The notes: generated by a model not told the origin, from the sequence alone. A stretch of 64,000 bases of DNA from Sphingomonas panacisoli (GCF_007859635.1 NZ_CP042306.1:186001-250000), one strand, 5' to 3'; positions 7,654 through 16,605 are shown, counted from the stretch's first letter. A program made the numbers and translations.

Positions 7654-8244
7654 ATGAAGTTTCGTGCCGTGATCATGCTCGCCATCGCCGCCACGTTGTC
7701 GGCGTGCGGGGTCAATTCGGTGCCGACCGCGGAAGAGGCGGCGAAGGCGCGCTGGGCCGACGTCCAGGCCGCGTATCAGCGCCGCGCCGACACGATCCCC
7801 AATATCGTCGCGACGGTGAAGGGCAGCGCCGCGTCCGAGGGTAAGATCCTGACCGATGTCGTCAACGCCCGCGCGAACGCGACCAAGGTCCAGATCAATG
7901 CCGGCGACCTGACCGATCCCGCCAAGGTGGCGAGTTTCCAGCAGGCGCAGGGCGCGCTGGGCGCGTCGCTCGGTCGCCTGCTCGCGACGGTCGAGGCCTA
8001 TCCGACGCTGCAGAGCCAAGCGAACTTCCAGGCGCTGATCCGCGAGATCGAGGGCAGCAACAACCGCATCAACATCGCGATCCGCGACTACAACACGTCG
8101 GTGCAGGCCTATAACACCAAGATTCGCACCTTCCCCGATGCGATCGGCGCCAAGATCGTCTACGGTGCGAAGCCGATGGTACCGTTCCAGGCAGCGCCGG
8201 GCGCGGACGCCAACCCGACGATCGATTTCGGCAACAGCAACTGA
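7654..8244 (+). CDS. LemA-family lipoprotein
   Basis: A protein of 196 residues starting with a lipoprotein signal (MKFRAVIMLAIAATLSAC, with LSAC as lipobox). The body is the LemA helical bundle: WADVQAAYQRRADTIPNIVATVKG and IREIEGSNNRINIAIRDYN are its hallmark segments. LemA proteins are membrane-attached; their role is not settled. ATG 7654 is chosen because CTGGAGG precedes it; the open frame upstream is not used. First gene of a LemA-TPM-TPM-Nudix run. LemA and TPM genes are often found side by side. Confidence 0.93.
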   Translation: MKFRAVIMLAIAATLSACGVNSVPTAEEAAKARWADVQAAYQRRADTIPNIVATVKGSAASEGKILTDVVNARANATKVQINAGDLTDPAKVASFQQAQGALGASLGRLLATVEAYPTLQSQANFQALIREIEGSNNRINIAIRDYNTSVQAYNTKIRTFPDAIGAKIVYGAKPMVPFQAAPGADANPTIDFGNSN

Positions 8245-8266
8245 CGCGGGATCATAGGAACCGGCC

Positions 8267-9136
8267 ATGCGCCTGATCCGTCTGCTGGTGTTGGTGCTGG
8301 CGGCGCTCGTCGCCGCCACGCCGGCGCTCGCGCAAACCTATCCGCCGTTCAGCGGCTTCGTGGTCGATGCCGCCAACGTGCTTGACCCCGCGACCAAGGC
8401 GGACCTGACCGCCAAGCTCGATGCGCTGCAACGCGATACGCATCGCCAGCTGATCGTCGCGACGATCCCCGACATGCAGGGCTATACGCTGGAGGATTAC
8501 GGCGTCGGGCTGATCCGCGCCTGGGGCGTCGGGCTGAAAGACGTCAATAACGGTATCATCCTGTTCATCGCACCCAACGAACAGCCCGGGCATCGCGGTC
8601 CACGGATCGAGGTCGGGTACGGGCTGGAGCCGATCGTCACCGATGCGCTGGCCGGGCAGATCATCGACGAGAAGATGATGCCGCTGTTGAAGGCGGGGCA
8701 AGTGCCGCAGGCGATGACGGCGGGAGCCGACGCCCTGATCGAACAACTCCGCGCCACGCCCGACGAGGCCAAGGCCCGCACCGACGCCGCGATCGCCGCA
8801 TTCGACAAGCGCAAGCGATCGTCGAGCAGCAGCGGCAGCGGCGACTTTCCGATCGGGCTGGTGATCTGGGCATTGATCATCGGCTTTGTGATCCTGTCGA
8901 GCTTGCGCAACGGGCGGCGCGGCCAGCGCTATCGCCGCGGCGGCGCGCCGGTGATCCTGTGGGGACCGGGCCTGAGCGACTGGGGATCGAACGGATCGTC
9001 GTGGGGCGGCGGGTCGGGCTGGAGTTCGGGCGGCGGGTCGTCGTGGAGCGATTCGGGCGGCAGCAGCTGGGGCGGCGGCTTTTCGGGTGGCGGCGGTGGC
9101 GGCGGTGGCGGCGGCGGCGCATCGGGGGGATGGTGA
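8267..9136 (+). CDS. TPM-domain membrane protein with Gly/Ser-rich tail (YgcG type)
   Basis: A protein of 289 residues. Signal peptide (about 1-22), a TPM domain at about 28-160 (FVVDAANVLDPATKADLTAKL, NNGIILFIAPN, RIEVGYGLEPIVTD), a transmembrane helix near 195-210 (FPIGLVIWALIIGFVIL), then a low-complexity tail of Gly, Ser and Trp ending in a run of Gly. This is the YgcG layout; the domain lies outside the cytoplasmic membrane. Family members are linked to metal binding or photosystem repair, but the bacterial role is unclear. Follows the LemA gene by 22 bases; its stop overlaps the next start (ATGA). Confidence 0.92.
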   Translation: MRLIRLLVLVLAALVAATPALAQTYPPFSGFVVDAANVLDPATKADLTAKLDALQRDTHRQLIVATIPDMQGYTLEDYGVGLIRAWGVGLKDVNNGIILFIAPNEQPGHRGPRIEVGYGLEPIVTDALAGQIIDEKMMPLLKAGQVPQAMTAGADALIEQLRATPDEAKARTDAAIAAFDKRKRSSSSSGSGDFPIGLVIWALIIGFVILSSLRNGRRGQRYRRGGAPVILWGPGLSDWGSNGSSWGGGSGWSSGGGSSWSDSGGSSWGGGFSGGGGGGGGGGGASGGW

Positions 9137-9816
9137 TGACCGGCTTTCCCTTGAGCGCCGAAGATCGCGCCCTCGTCAGCAATGCGGTGACCGCGGCCGA
9201 GGCGGGGACTGACGGCGAGATCGTGACGATCGTCACGCGGCGGTCCGACGAGTATCGCGATACCGGGCTGATCTGGGCGGCGATGGCGATGCTGCTGGTG
9301 GTCGCGCTGGCGGCGGTGCTGCCGGGGACGATCGACGCCAAGATCGCGCTGGTGACGGGCGGCTGGGGCGAAGTGCCGAGCATGGCGGCGCGGTTCGTGA
9401 CCTTGCTGGTGATCGAGGCGGTCGTGTTCGGGCTGGCGTTGCTGCTGTTCCGCAACGGCCGGCTGCGGATCGCGCTGACCCCGCCGACCGTCCGTGCGCG
9501 ACGCGTACGCGGGCGAGCGATCCGCTATTTCAAGGTCGGCGCGGAGAAGCGGACGGCGGCGCGGGTCGGCGTGCTGCTCTACCTTTCGCTCGACGAGCGG
9601 CTGGCGGAGATCGTCGCCGACGCCGCGATCCACGCCAAGGTCCCGCCCGAACGCTGGGGGGACGCAATGGCGGCTTTGGTCGATGAGGTACGCGACGGCC
9701 GCCCGGCACAGGGCATGGCGGCGGCGGTGCGTGCGATCGGCGCGATCGTCGCCGAACATTTCCCCAAGACCGAGCACGACCGCAACGAGCTGCCCGATCG
9801 GCTGATCGAACTGTGA
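9136..9816 (+). CDS. TPM-domain inner-membrane protein
   Basis: A protein of 226 residues. Two transmembrane helices at about 40-62 and 80-102 (WAAMAMLLVVALAAVLPG; FVTLLVIEAVVFGLALLLF) are followed by a degenerate TPM_phosphatase domain (RTAARVGVLLYLSLDERLAEIVADAAI and later AIVAEHFP). ATG 9136 is chosen over ATG 9130 because GGGGGGA lies five bases before it and it makes the common TGATG overlap with the preceding stop. Third gene of the LemA-TPM operon and probably a partner of the two proteins before it. Function unknown. Confidence 0.85.
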   Translation: MTGFPLSAEDRALVSNAVTAAEAGTDGEIVTIVTRRSDEYRDTGLIWAAMAMLLVVALAAVLPGTIDAKIALVTGGWGEVPSMAARFVTLLVIEAVVFGLALLLFRNGRLRIALTPPTVRARRVRGRAIRYFKVGAEKRTAARVGVLLYLSLDERLAEIVADAAIHAKVPPERWGDAMAALVDEVRDGRPAQGMAAAVRAIGAIVAEHFPKTEHDRNELPDRLIEL

Positions 9817-10343
9817 GCGTGACCGACGCCGATGTGCCGGAGGAGACGGTATGGGCGGGCCGCTTCCTCGAAATGAAGAAGCGCGGGCGCTGGGAATATG
9901 TCGGCCGCGTCGGCGGTACGCAGGCGGCGGTGATCCTCGCGATCGACGACGGCCATGTCATCCTGGTGGAGCAATATCGCGTGCCGCTCGGGCGGCGATG
10001 CCTGGAGTTGCCGGCGGGTCTGGTCGGCGACGAGGAAGCGGGCGAGACCGCCGAAGCATCCGCCGCGCGCGAACTGGAGGAGGAGACGGGGTATCGCGCC
10101 GAGCGGGTGACGTCGCTCGGGACCTTCTATGCCTCGCCGGGCATGGTGAGCGAGTGCTTCACGCTGGTGCGAGCAGAAGGACTGACGAAGGTTGGGAATG
10201 GCGGCGGGACGGCAGACGAGGACATCATCGTCCACCGCGTGGCGCTGGGCGATATCGCCGAGTTCGTCGCCGAGCGCCGTGCCGTCGGGGTTGCGATCGA
10301 CGTCAAACTGTTGACGTTGCTGGGGCCGGGTTTGCTTGCCTAA
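9813..10343 (+). CDS. Nudix hydrolase, ADP-ribose pyrophosphatase type
   Basis: A protein of 176 residues. A complete Nudix box is present around residues 70-95: G-DEEAG-E-TAEASAA-RELEEETGY matches Gx5Ex7REUxEExGU. The preceding LELPAGLV and the VILVEQYRVPLGRR segment are typical of the ADP-ribose/ADP-sugar branch. GTG 9813 overlaps the stop of the previous gene (GTGA), so it is translated with the TPM gene. Likely cytosolic cleavage of ADP-ribose or a related nucleotide sugar; the substrate is inferred. Confidence 0.9.
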   Translation: MSVTDADVPEETVWAGRFLEMKKRGRWEYVGRVGGTQAAVILAIDDGHVILVEQYRVPLGRRCLELPAGLVGDEEAGETAEASAARELEEETGYRAERVTSLGTFYASPGMVSECFTLVRAEGLTKVGNGGGTADEDIIVHRVALGDIAEFVAERRAVGVAIDVKLLTLLGPGLLA

Positions 10344-10345
10344 CT

Positions 10346-10418
10346 GTGCTCCTGCGAAGGCAGGAGCCTAGGGTAATTCGGATAGCACAACCCTGGGCTC
10401 CTGCCTTCGCAGGAGCAC
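10346..10418. repeat. REPIN-like double-hairpin element
   Basis: Two inverted imperfect palindromes (GTGCTCCTGCGAAGGCAGGA ... and its mirror ending GGAGCAC) separated by a short spacer. It starts three bases after the Nudix stop and ends seven before the complex I subunit stop, so it may also serve as a terminator for both convergent genes. Confidence 0.85.
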
Positions 10419-10424
10419 GGGGAG

Positions 10425-10706
10425 TCAGCGGAAATTATCCGCGTACGTCTGGATCTTCAGCGTCCGCGTCGGCGTCGGTACCACCTCGAACGCGAGCCCG
10501 ACCTTCTCGGCATAGGCGATCGCGTCTTCCGCCGTCGCGAAGCCCAGCCGCACTTGCTCGTTGGTGTCGCCCGACCCGGCCCAGCCGGTCAACGGGTCGG
10601 GGCGCTTGGCCTCGGCGGGCTCGAATTCGAGCGTCCAGCGATCGGTGCGCGCGCGACCGGATTGCATCGCGTTCTTGGGGCGTTGGAAGATGCGGGCTTT
10701 GGCCAT
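10425..10706 (-). CDS. ETC complex I accessory subunit (NDUFS4-like)
   Basis: A protein of 93 residues, full length for the family: MAKARIFQRPKNAMQSGRA at the start, WTLEFEP, DPLTGWAGSGDT and the AEDAIAYAEKVG helix are its conserved blocks. It is the bacterial counterpart of the mitochondrial complex I subunit NDUFS4 and is found mainly in alphaproteobacteria; it sits at the base of NADH dehydrogenase. ATG 10706 follows AGGATC. The open frame further upstream runs through a large inverted repeat and is not used. Confidence 0.92.
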   Translation of the reverse strand: MAKARIFQRPKNAMQSGRARTDRWTLEFEPAEAKRPDPLTGWAGSGDTNEQVRLGFATAEDAIAYAEKVGLAFEVVPTPTRTLKIQTYADNFR

Positions 10707-10725
10707 GAGTGATCCTGTTGTTCGC

Positions 10726-10803
10726 GGTGCCGGCCCGCTCCCCCACCCGACCGCCCAGTTACGGTAACCTATGGGCGGTCGGGTGGGGGAGCGGGCCGGC
10801 ACC
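10726..10803. repeat. Perfect 32-bp inverted repeat
   Basis: Arms 10726-10757 and 10772-10803 are exact reverse complements (32 of 32), around a 14-base centre that is itself partly palindromic (GTTAC-G-GTAAC). It lies between the start of the complex I subunit gene and the end of hrpB, both on the minus strand. It shares no sequence with the double-hairpin elements. It could be a terminator of hrpB without a T-run, or a small mobile element. Confidence 0.85.
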
Positions 10804-10818
10804 GTGCGCTTCAACGCA

Positions 10819-13332
10819 CTAGCGCGACTTGTCGCGCCGCGCATCAGCGTTTTTCGTGCGCAGCGTCGGGTTCGCGCCTGCGGGATCGTCCGGCCACGGG
10901 TGGCGCGGATAGCGGCCGCGCATTTCCTTCGCCACCGCCGCCCAGCTGCCGGCCCAAAAGCCGGGCAAGTCGCGCGTCGTCTGGATCGGCCGGCCGGCGG
11001 GCGAGGTCAGGCTGAGGACGAGCGGCACCGCGCCGTTGGCGACGGTCGGGTGGGTGGCGAGGCCGAACAAGGCCTGCGGGCGGAGTTCGACGGTCGGGCC
11101 GGCTTCGGCGGCATAATCGATCGCGGCGCTCGACCCCGCGGGGGTGTCGAGCCGCGCCGGCGCGATGCGGTCGAGCGCGCGCATCGCGTCCCAGCCGGCG
11201 AAGTTGCGGAGGGCTTCGGCGAGGTCGGCGTCGCTTACCGCCGATAGTCTTCGCTTGCCGGCGAGCAGGGGCGGCAGCCAATCGTCGAGACGGTGGGTCA
11301 GCGTTTCGTCGTCGAGCGACTCGGTCCAGCCGTGCTGGGCAGCGAACGCGGCGCGGTGGCGAAGCGCGGTGGCGGTTTCGCTCCACGGCAGCAGCGCGAG
11401 ACCATGGTCGCGCACGCCTTCTACCAGCGCCCCGGCGATCGCGGCGGGATCGGTGTTGCTGTCCGGCCCGCGCGACAGAGCGATCGCACCCAGCCGTCGC
11501 TCGCGCACCGCCTCGACCGCGCCGGCCGCGGGATCGAACGCGAAGGTGCGCCGCGTCTCGATGCGGTCGGCGAACAGGGCTTCGACGCTCGCCTGGTCGA
11601 TCGCGGCGGCCGACAGGACACGTGCCCCCGCAGCGGTGCCTTGCGTTTCGGCGACGGCGAGCCACTCGGCGGTCGCGAGCGGATCTGCCGGATCGAGCCG
11701 GAACCCGCGCCCGCCGACCGACGCCCAGCGCTCGCCGGATGCATCGCGACGGCGGGAAACGCGATCGGGGAAGGCTAGAGCGATGGCGATGCTTACGCCG
11801 TCACCCCCGCGCACGCGGGGGCCCATCTCCCCAACCGTGCCGCTTGTTGCAATCTTGGGTGTTGGGTCCCCGCGTTCGCGGGGATGACGAACGAGGTTAG
11901 TCCACCGCTCCGCCAACCTTCGCGCACCCTCCGCCCTTGGCCCGCGCTCACCGCGAAACCGGCGCACGCGTGTCTCCAGATCGGTCCCCGGCCCGCCCAG
12001 CCCGCGTTCGCCGAGCAGCACCGCGACCTCCGCCGCCTCCTGCGCCATCCCCATCTCCGCCGCGCGGACCAGCATGTGCGCCAAGCGCGGCGGCATCGGC
12101 AGCTTTGCGATCGCGCGGCCGTGCGCGGTTGGACGCCCGTCGGCATCGACCGCCTCCAGCGTCGCCAGCCGCGCCCGCGCTTCCGCCACCGCGGCCTCGG
12201 GCGGCGGGTCCAGCCAGGCCAGCGAGCGCGGGTCGGCGACGCCCCAGATCGCGCAGTCGAGCACCAGCGCCGAGAGATCGGCCTCGAGGATTTCGGGCGG
12301 GTCGAACCTCGGCAGGCCTGCGGTCGCCGCTTCCTCCCAAAGCCGATACGCGACCCCCGGCCCCTGGCGTGCGGCCCGCCCGGCGCGCTGCGTCGCGGCC
12401 GCCTGGCTCGCGCGTTCGGTGACCAGCCGCGTCATCCCCGCCGCGCGATCGTAGCGCGGGCGGCGCGCGAGACCCGAATCCACCACCACCGATATGCCGT
12501 CGAGCGTCAGGCTGGTCTCGGCGATGCTGGTCGCGAGCACCAACTTGCGCGCGGACTCCGGCGCGATCGCGGCGCGTTGCGCGGGGGGCGGAATCTGGCC
12601 GTGGAGCTTGTGGAGCGCGATGCCGGGCAGGTCGCCGAGACGCTCCGCCACCCGCTCGATCTCGGCGACGCCCGGCAGGAAAGCGAGCACGCCGCCGCTC
12701 TCCTCGCGCAGCGCCTGACGGATCGCGGCGGTCATCTCGTCCTCGATCCGCGCCTCGCCGCGCCGCCCGAGATAGCGCAGGTCGAGCGGATAGCTGCGCC
12801 CCGCGCTCTCGATCACCGGCGCGTCGCCGAGTAGCTTCGCGAACCGTGCACCGTCGAGCGTCGCTGACATCGCGACGATGCGTAGGTCGGGCCGCAACGC
12901 GCCTTGCGCATCCAGCGCCAGCGCCAGCCCGAAGTCCGAATCGAGGCTGCGCTCATGCACTTCGTCGAACAACACCGCCGACACGCCGGCCAGTTCGGGA
13001 TCGGCCTGAATCCGCGCGACGAAGATACCCTCGGTCACGACCATCACCCGCGTCGTCGCCGACCGCTTCGAATCCATCCGCGTCGCGTAACCGAACGTCT
13101 TGCCGACCGGTTCGCCCGCCAGCGCTGCCATCCGCTCGGCGGCGGCGCGCGCAGCGATGCGGCGGGGGGAGAGCAGGAGGATTTCGCCGACGCACCACGC
13201 CTCGCCCAACAAGGCCGGCGCGACCGCTGTCGTCTTGCCCGCCCCCGGCGGCGCAACGAGCACCGCGTTCGCGCGCTGGCCAAGCGACGCCAGCAGGTTG
13301 GGCAGGACGGCAAGGACGGGAAGATCGGTCAT
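10819..13332 (-). CDS. hrpB: ATP-dependent RNA helicase HrpB, with in-frame repeat insertion
   Basis: A protein of 837 residues in the DEAH/DExH superfamily 2. Visible motifs are Walker A (APPGAGKTT, about 26-34), DEVH (about 123-126), SAT (about 156-158), and motifs V-VI (ATSIAETSLTLDGISVVVD; QRAGRAARQGPG). The HA2 region and the HrpB-specific C-terminal domain follow. At about residues 482-512 the frame runs through a double-hairpin repeat (bases 11799-11889), adding a peptide with HPRERGDPTPK and MGPRVRGGDG between the helicase-associated region and the C-terminal domain. The reading frame stays open, so the protein is probably intact. HrpB is a cytosolic helicase of poorly known role. Divergent from the CDF gene. 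Confidence 0.95.
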   Translation of the reverse strand: MTDLPVLAVLPNLLASLGQRANAVLVAPPGAGKTTAVAPALLGEAWCVGEILLLSPRRIAARAAAERMAALAGEPVGKTFGYATRMDSKRSATTRVMVVTEGIFVARIQADPELAGVSAVLFDEVHERSLDSDFGLALALDAQGALRPDLRIVAMSATLDGARFAKLLGDAPVIESAGRSYPLDLRYLGRRGEARIEDEMTAAIRQALREESGGVLAFLPGVAEIERVAERLGDLPGIALHKLHGQIPPPAQRAAIAPESARKLVLATSIAETSLTLDGISVVVDSGLARRPRYDRAAGMTRLVTERASQAAATQRAGRAARQGPGVAYRLWEEAATAGLPRFDPPEILEADLSALVLDCAIWGVADPRSLAWLDPPPEAAVAEARARLATLEAVDADGRPTAHGRAIAKLPMPPRLAHMLVRAAEMGMAQEAAEVAVLLGERGLGGPGTDLETRVRRFRGERGPRAEGARRLAERWTNLVRHPRERGDPTPKIATSGTVGEMGPRVRGGDGVSIAIALAFPDRVSRRRDASGERWASVGGRGFRLDPADPLATAEWLAVAETQGTAAGARVLSAAAIDQASVEALFADRIETRRTFAFDPAAGAVEAVRERRLGAIALSRGPDSNTDPAAIAGALVEGVRDHGLALLPWSETATALRHRAAFAAQHGWTESLDDETLTHRLDDWLPPLLAGKRRLSAVSDADLAEALRNFAGWDAMRALDRIAPARLDTPAGSSAAIDYAAEAGPTVELRPQALFGLATHPTVANGAVPLVLSLTSPAGRPIQTTRDLPGFWAGSWAAVAKEMRGRYPRHPWPDDPAGANPTLRTKNADARRDKSR
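11799..11889. repeat. REPIN-like double-hairpin element inside hrpB
   Basis: Starts CGTCACCCCCGCGCACGCGG and ends with the inverted hairpin CCCCGCG-TT-CGCGGGG then ATGACG; 91 bases. The CGTCA/TGACG ends match those of the elements at 31253, 42112, 43098 and 52704. It is translated in frame as part of HrpB. Confidence 0.85.
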
Positions 13333-13384
13333 GCGATTCAGCGTCCTAGTATCACACGCATGGGCAATGCTAGGCAGGGCGACG

Positions 13385-14365
13385 ATGCCTCCCCACGACC
13401 ATGACCATCACGGCCACGACCATGCGCACGATCATGGGAAGGCGCACAAGCACGATCACGGGCACAGCCACGCCGGCCACAGCCATGGCCCGGGCGGCCA
13501 TCATCACGGCCCGCTGACCTTCGACCGCGCGTTCGCGATCGGCATCAGCCTCAACATCCTCTTCGTGATCGTCGAGTTCGGGCTCGGCTTCGTGTCGCAA
13601 TCGGTCGCGTTGATGGCCGATGCGGGGCACAACCTCAGCGACGTGCTCGGTCTCGCGGTCGCTTGGGCGGGTGCGACGCTGGCGCGGCGCGGTGCGACCA
13701 AGCGGTTCACCTACGGCTTCAAGGCATCGACCATTCTGGCCGCGTTGATCAACGCGCTGCTGTTGCTGATGGCGATGGGCGCGATCGTGTTCGAAGCGGT
13801 GATGCGGTTCGGCCAGCCGGCCGAGGTGAAGGGCGCGGTGGTCGTGGTGGTCGCCGCCATCGGCATCCTGGTCAACGCGGCGACCGCCTGGCTGTTCGCG
13901 CGCGGGCAGAAGTCGGACATCAATTTGCGCGGCGCGTACCTTCACATGGCGGCCGACGCGACGGTGTCGGCTGGGGTGATGCTGGCGGGGGTCGCGATCT
14001 GGTGGACCGGCGCGAACTGGATCGATCCGGTGACGAGCATCGTCGTGTCGGCGCTGATCTTCTGGCAGACCTGGGGGCTGTTGCGCGAGACGATAGAGAT
14101 GTCGCTCAACGCGGTGCCGCGCGCGATCGATATCGATCAGGTGGCCGCGGCGCTGAAAGGCCTGCCCGGCGTGACCGCGATGCACGACCTCCATATCTGG
14201 CCGATGTCGACGACGGAGACGGTGCTGACTGCGCATCTCGTGATGGTCGAGATGCCGGCGGACGCCTTCCTGCCCGATGCGCAGAGGATGCTGCAAGAGC
14301 GGTTCGCGATCGGCCACGCGACGATCCAGATCGAACGCGGCGAGGCGTGCGCGACCGATTGCTAG
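13385..14365 (+). CDS. Cation diffusion facilitator (Zn2+/Co2+ exporter type)
   Basis: A protein of 326 residues. Residues about 3-45 are extremely His-rich (HDHDHHGHDHAHDHG...), a cytoplasmic metal-binding extension. Six transmembrane helices follow. The two intramembrane zinc-site motifs are present: AGHNLSD in TM2 and HMAAD in TM5. A short C-terminal dimerisation domain follows (LPGVTAMHDLHIWPMS). The CzcD/ZitB/DmeF class exports divalent cations in exchange for protons; the HDLHIW motif and His-rich head fit zinc. ATG 13385 is chosen over ATG 13367, with GGCAGGG upstream. Divergent from hrpB with a 52-base gap. Confidence 0.93.
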   Translation: MPPHDHDHHGHDHAHDHGKAHKHDHGHSHAGHSHGPGGHHHGPLTFDRAFAIGISLNILFVIVEFGLGFVSQSVALMADAGHNLSDVLGLAVAWAGATLARRGATKRFTYGFKASTILAALINALLLLMAMGAIVFEAVMRFGQPAEVKGAVVVVVAAIGILVNAATAWLFARGQKSDINLRGAYLHMAADATVSAGVMLAGVAIWWTGANWIDPVTSIVVSALIFWQTWGLLRETIEMSLNAVPRAIDIDQVAAALKGLPGVTAMHDLHIWPMSTTETVLTAHLVMVEMPADAFLPDAQRMLQERFAIGHATIQIERGEACATDC

Positions 14366-14371
14366 CGACTT

Positions 14372-14449
14372 GGGTTCCTGCGAAAGCAGGAACCCAGAGC
14401 CAAGAGTGACGTCGCTTGTGGCCCTAGGCTCCTGCTTTCGCAGGAGCAC
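14372..14449. repeat. REPIN-like double-hairpin element
   Basis: Left hairpin GGGTTCCTGCGAAAGCAGGA..., right hairpin CTCCTGCTTTCGCAGGAGCAC. The spacer GACGTCGCTTGTGGC is shared with the element at 24227. It lies between the convergent CDF and monooxygenase genes, 6 and 4 bases from their stops. Confidence 0.85.
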
Positions 14450-14453
14450 GAAG

Positions 14454-15614
14454 CTAAGCCAGTCCCAGCCGCCGCAGCGGGCTGCCGACGATCCCTGCGA
14501 CCATCGCCGCCATCACCTTGGGTGCGGGCCAAGTCTTGGCGAGTGGGGCGACGACGACGTCGCGGAGCAGCGGCAGCATTGTGCTGTCGGACTGATAGAC
14601 CGGCGTGAAGAGGCGGCTCATCAACTGGTAGAGGCCGACATGCTCGCGGCGGAGCGAGGCGGCGAGCGCCAGTGCGTCGGCAAGTGACTCGCGTTCACGC
14701 AAAGCGAATGCGAGCGCCCAGGCGTCGAGCAGCGCCATGTTGACGCCCTGGCCGAGCTGCGGGCTGGTCGAATGCCACGCGTCGCCGAGGTGGATCAGGC
14801 CGGGCTCGACGGGACGGCGGAGCGTGCGGTGGGCGTAGCGTGCGAAGGTGAGCTGATCGGGATCGGCGACCTGATCGAGCAAAGGCGCGGTCGCGGGCCA
14901 GAGCGCGCGGACCTCGTCCTTCCAAACATCGAGCCCGGCCACGCGCCATGCGTCGAGGCGGTCGGCGCGGAGCGACCAGAAGAAGGCGGCGTGGTTGCCG
15001 CCGATCGGCAGGACGCCGACCATCCGGCTCGCGGCGCGATAGCGTTGTTCGAGCGCGTGGGCGTCGAACCCCTCGGTCCAGTCCAGGCTTGCCCAGAGTG
15101 CGCCGTACGCGAGCTCCCGCCCGGTCTGCGGCGCTAGCGTGCTGCGCGACCCCAACGCATCGACGATCAGGTCGAACGGGCCGGCGCGGCTGCCGTCGGC
15201 GAAGAGCAAGGCGCCGCCATCGCGCCCGGCGATCGTGCGGGCGCCTTCGATCGCGATCTTCTCGTTCGCGACGGCGCGATGGAGCAGATCGAACAAGCTG
15301 GCGCGGTGGATGCCGATCCCGAAGGCCCCGGCATCAAGCGCGTCGTAGCGGACGTCGAGCACCTTCCGCCCGCGATCGTTCAACCCGAACAGTCGCTCAA
15401 TTCGCGCGCCGCCGGCAATCAGCGCCTCCTCCAGCCCCAGCTCACGCAACACCGCACGGCCGGTCGGCTGGATCATCAAGCCGGAGCCGATCGGGCGTGG
15501 CGTATCGAACCGTTCGAACAGCGTCACGCGGTGTCCGTCGCGGTACAGCAACAATGCGGTGGCGAGCCCGCACGGCCCGCACCCGGCGATCGCGATGTCG
15601 AGCGGCTGGGTCAG
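14454..15614 (-). CDS. FAD-dependent monooxygenase (UbiH/PHBH class)
   Basis: About 386 residues if it starts at CTG 15614. The first good ATG/GTG/TTG start (TTG 15554) would cut off the FAD-binding GxGxxG (AGCGPCG), which is clearly encoded upstream. The frame is blocked by a stop at 15629, and the only start-like codon left is CTG 15614, with AAAAGG seven bases before it and four bases after the preceding stop codon begins. Other motifs: FERFDTPRPIGSG, the second FAD motif LGDAWHSTSPQLGQGVNMALLDA, and GLMIQP. Group A flavoprotein hydroxylase acting on an aromatic or quinone ring; substrate unknown. Probably cotranscribed with the hydrolase upstream. Confidence 0.8.
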   Translation of the reverse strand: MTQPLDIAIAGCGPCGLATALLLYRDGHRVTLFERFDTPRPIGSGLMIQPTGRAVLRELGLEEALIAGGARIERLFGLNDRGRKVLDVRYDALDAGAFGIGIHRASLFDLLHRAVANEKIAIEGARTIAGRDGGALLFADGSRAGPFDLIVDALGSRSTLAPQTGRELAYGALWASLDWTEGFDAHALEQRYRAASRMVGVLPIGGNHAAFFWSLRADRLDAWRVAGLDVWKDEVRALWPATAPLLDQVADPDQLTFARYAHRTLRRPVEPGLIHLGDAWHSTSPQLGQGVNMALLDAWALAFALRERESLADALALAASLRREHVGLYQLMSRLFTPVYQSDSTMLPLLRDVVVAPLAKTWPAPKVMAAMVAGIVGSPLRRLGLA

Positions 15615-15615
15615 A

Positions 15616-16605
15616 TCAAACCTTTTTCAGCCAGGCGAGCAGATGGTCGAAATAATAGGCCTGGTCGTCCCACATCGCCATGTGGCTGCCGTTGGGACAG
15701 ACGAACCCCTGTGCATTGGGCATCAGCGTCGCCATCTTGAGCATGTCCGCCGGATCCATCTCGTCGTAGCGCGACCCGATCGTCAGCGCGCGCGTCTTGA
15801 TCTCGTGCAGCCGGTCCCAGCGTTCCCAATCTTTGAGGTTGCCGGTGACCAGGAACTCGCTCTTGCCCTGCATCTGTTCGTAGATCTTCAGGTTGAACTT
15901 CTTGATCGACCGGGTGACCGGCTCCGGCCAAGGCACGGTGCGGCAGATCATTTGCGGGTAGAGGATGCCCTCGACGATGCGGTGATAGTCGGGATTATCA
16001 TAGTCCTGCTTCGCTTCGAGTTCGTCGAGCCGCTTGCGCTCGGCAGGGGGAAGCCAGTCCTTGATCTCCTGCGTATGCTTGAGGACGGCCTTTACCCCGG
16101 CGGCCATGTTCGAAATGATCAGCCCGCGCAGATGCTGCTGGTAGTTCAGCGCATATTCGATGCCGAGCAGCCCGCCCCAGCTGTGACCGAACAGCACGAA
16201 CTGGTCGAGCCCGAGACCTTGGCGCACCTCCTCGAGCTCGCCGAGAAAGCCGGGGAGGGTCCAGAGCGACGGATCGTCGGGAATGTCCGAATTGCCGCAG
16301 CCGAGCTGGTCGTAATAGATCATCTGGATGCCCGCGGGCGGCAGGAAGCTTTCGAACGCCTCAAGATAATCGTGCGTCGCGGCGGGACCGCCATGGAGCA
16401 ACAGGACCTTGATCGGGCCGTCGCCGATCGTCTTGGTCCATACCTGATACTTGCCGCGGCGCACCGGGAGCATGCGGATGCCGGCGACCTTGATGCCGGG
16501 CGGGTTGAGCGGGTCGGCGGGCGGTGTCGCCAGCACCGGTGTGGCGGCCGAACCCGCGAGCGCCACGGCGGCGCTCGACATGAGGAAATCGCGTCGATCC
16601 ATCAA
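15616..16605 (-). CDS. Tat-exported proline iminopeptidase-like hydrolase (S33)
   Basis: A protein of 329 residues. The start MMDRRDFLMSSAAVALAGSA is a twin-arginine signal (RRDFLM plus hydrophobic core), so the folded enzyme is probably sent to the periplasm. The alpha/beta-hydrolase core has the oxyanion HGGPAATHDY, DQLGCGNSD, nucleophile elbow GHSWGG, acid region SRYDEMDP and a histidine in GSHMAMWDD. HGGP and DQ.GCG.S are hallmarks of the prolyl aminopeptidase family. Substrate: peptides with N-terminal Pro or related amides (inferred). First of a two-gene unit with the flavin monooxygenase. Confidence 0.88.
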   Translation of the reverse strand: MMDRRDFLMSSAAVALAGSAATPVLATPPADPLNPPGIKVAGIRMLPVRRGKYQVWTKTIGDGPIKVLLLHGGPAATHDYLEAFESFLPPAGIQMIYYDQLGCGNSDIPDDPSLWTLPGFLGELEEVRQGLGLDQFVLFGHSWGGLLGIEYALNYQQHLRGLIISNMAAGVKAVLKHTQEIKDWLPPAERKRLDELEAKQDYDNPDYHRIVEGILYPQMICRTVPWPEPVTRSIKKFNLKIYEQMQGKSEFLVTGNLKDWERWDRLHEIKTRALTIGSRYDEMDPADMLKMATLMPNAQGFVCPNGSHMAMWDDQAYYFDHLLAWLKKV

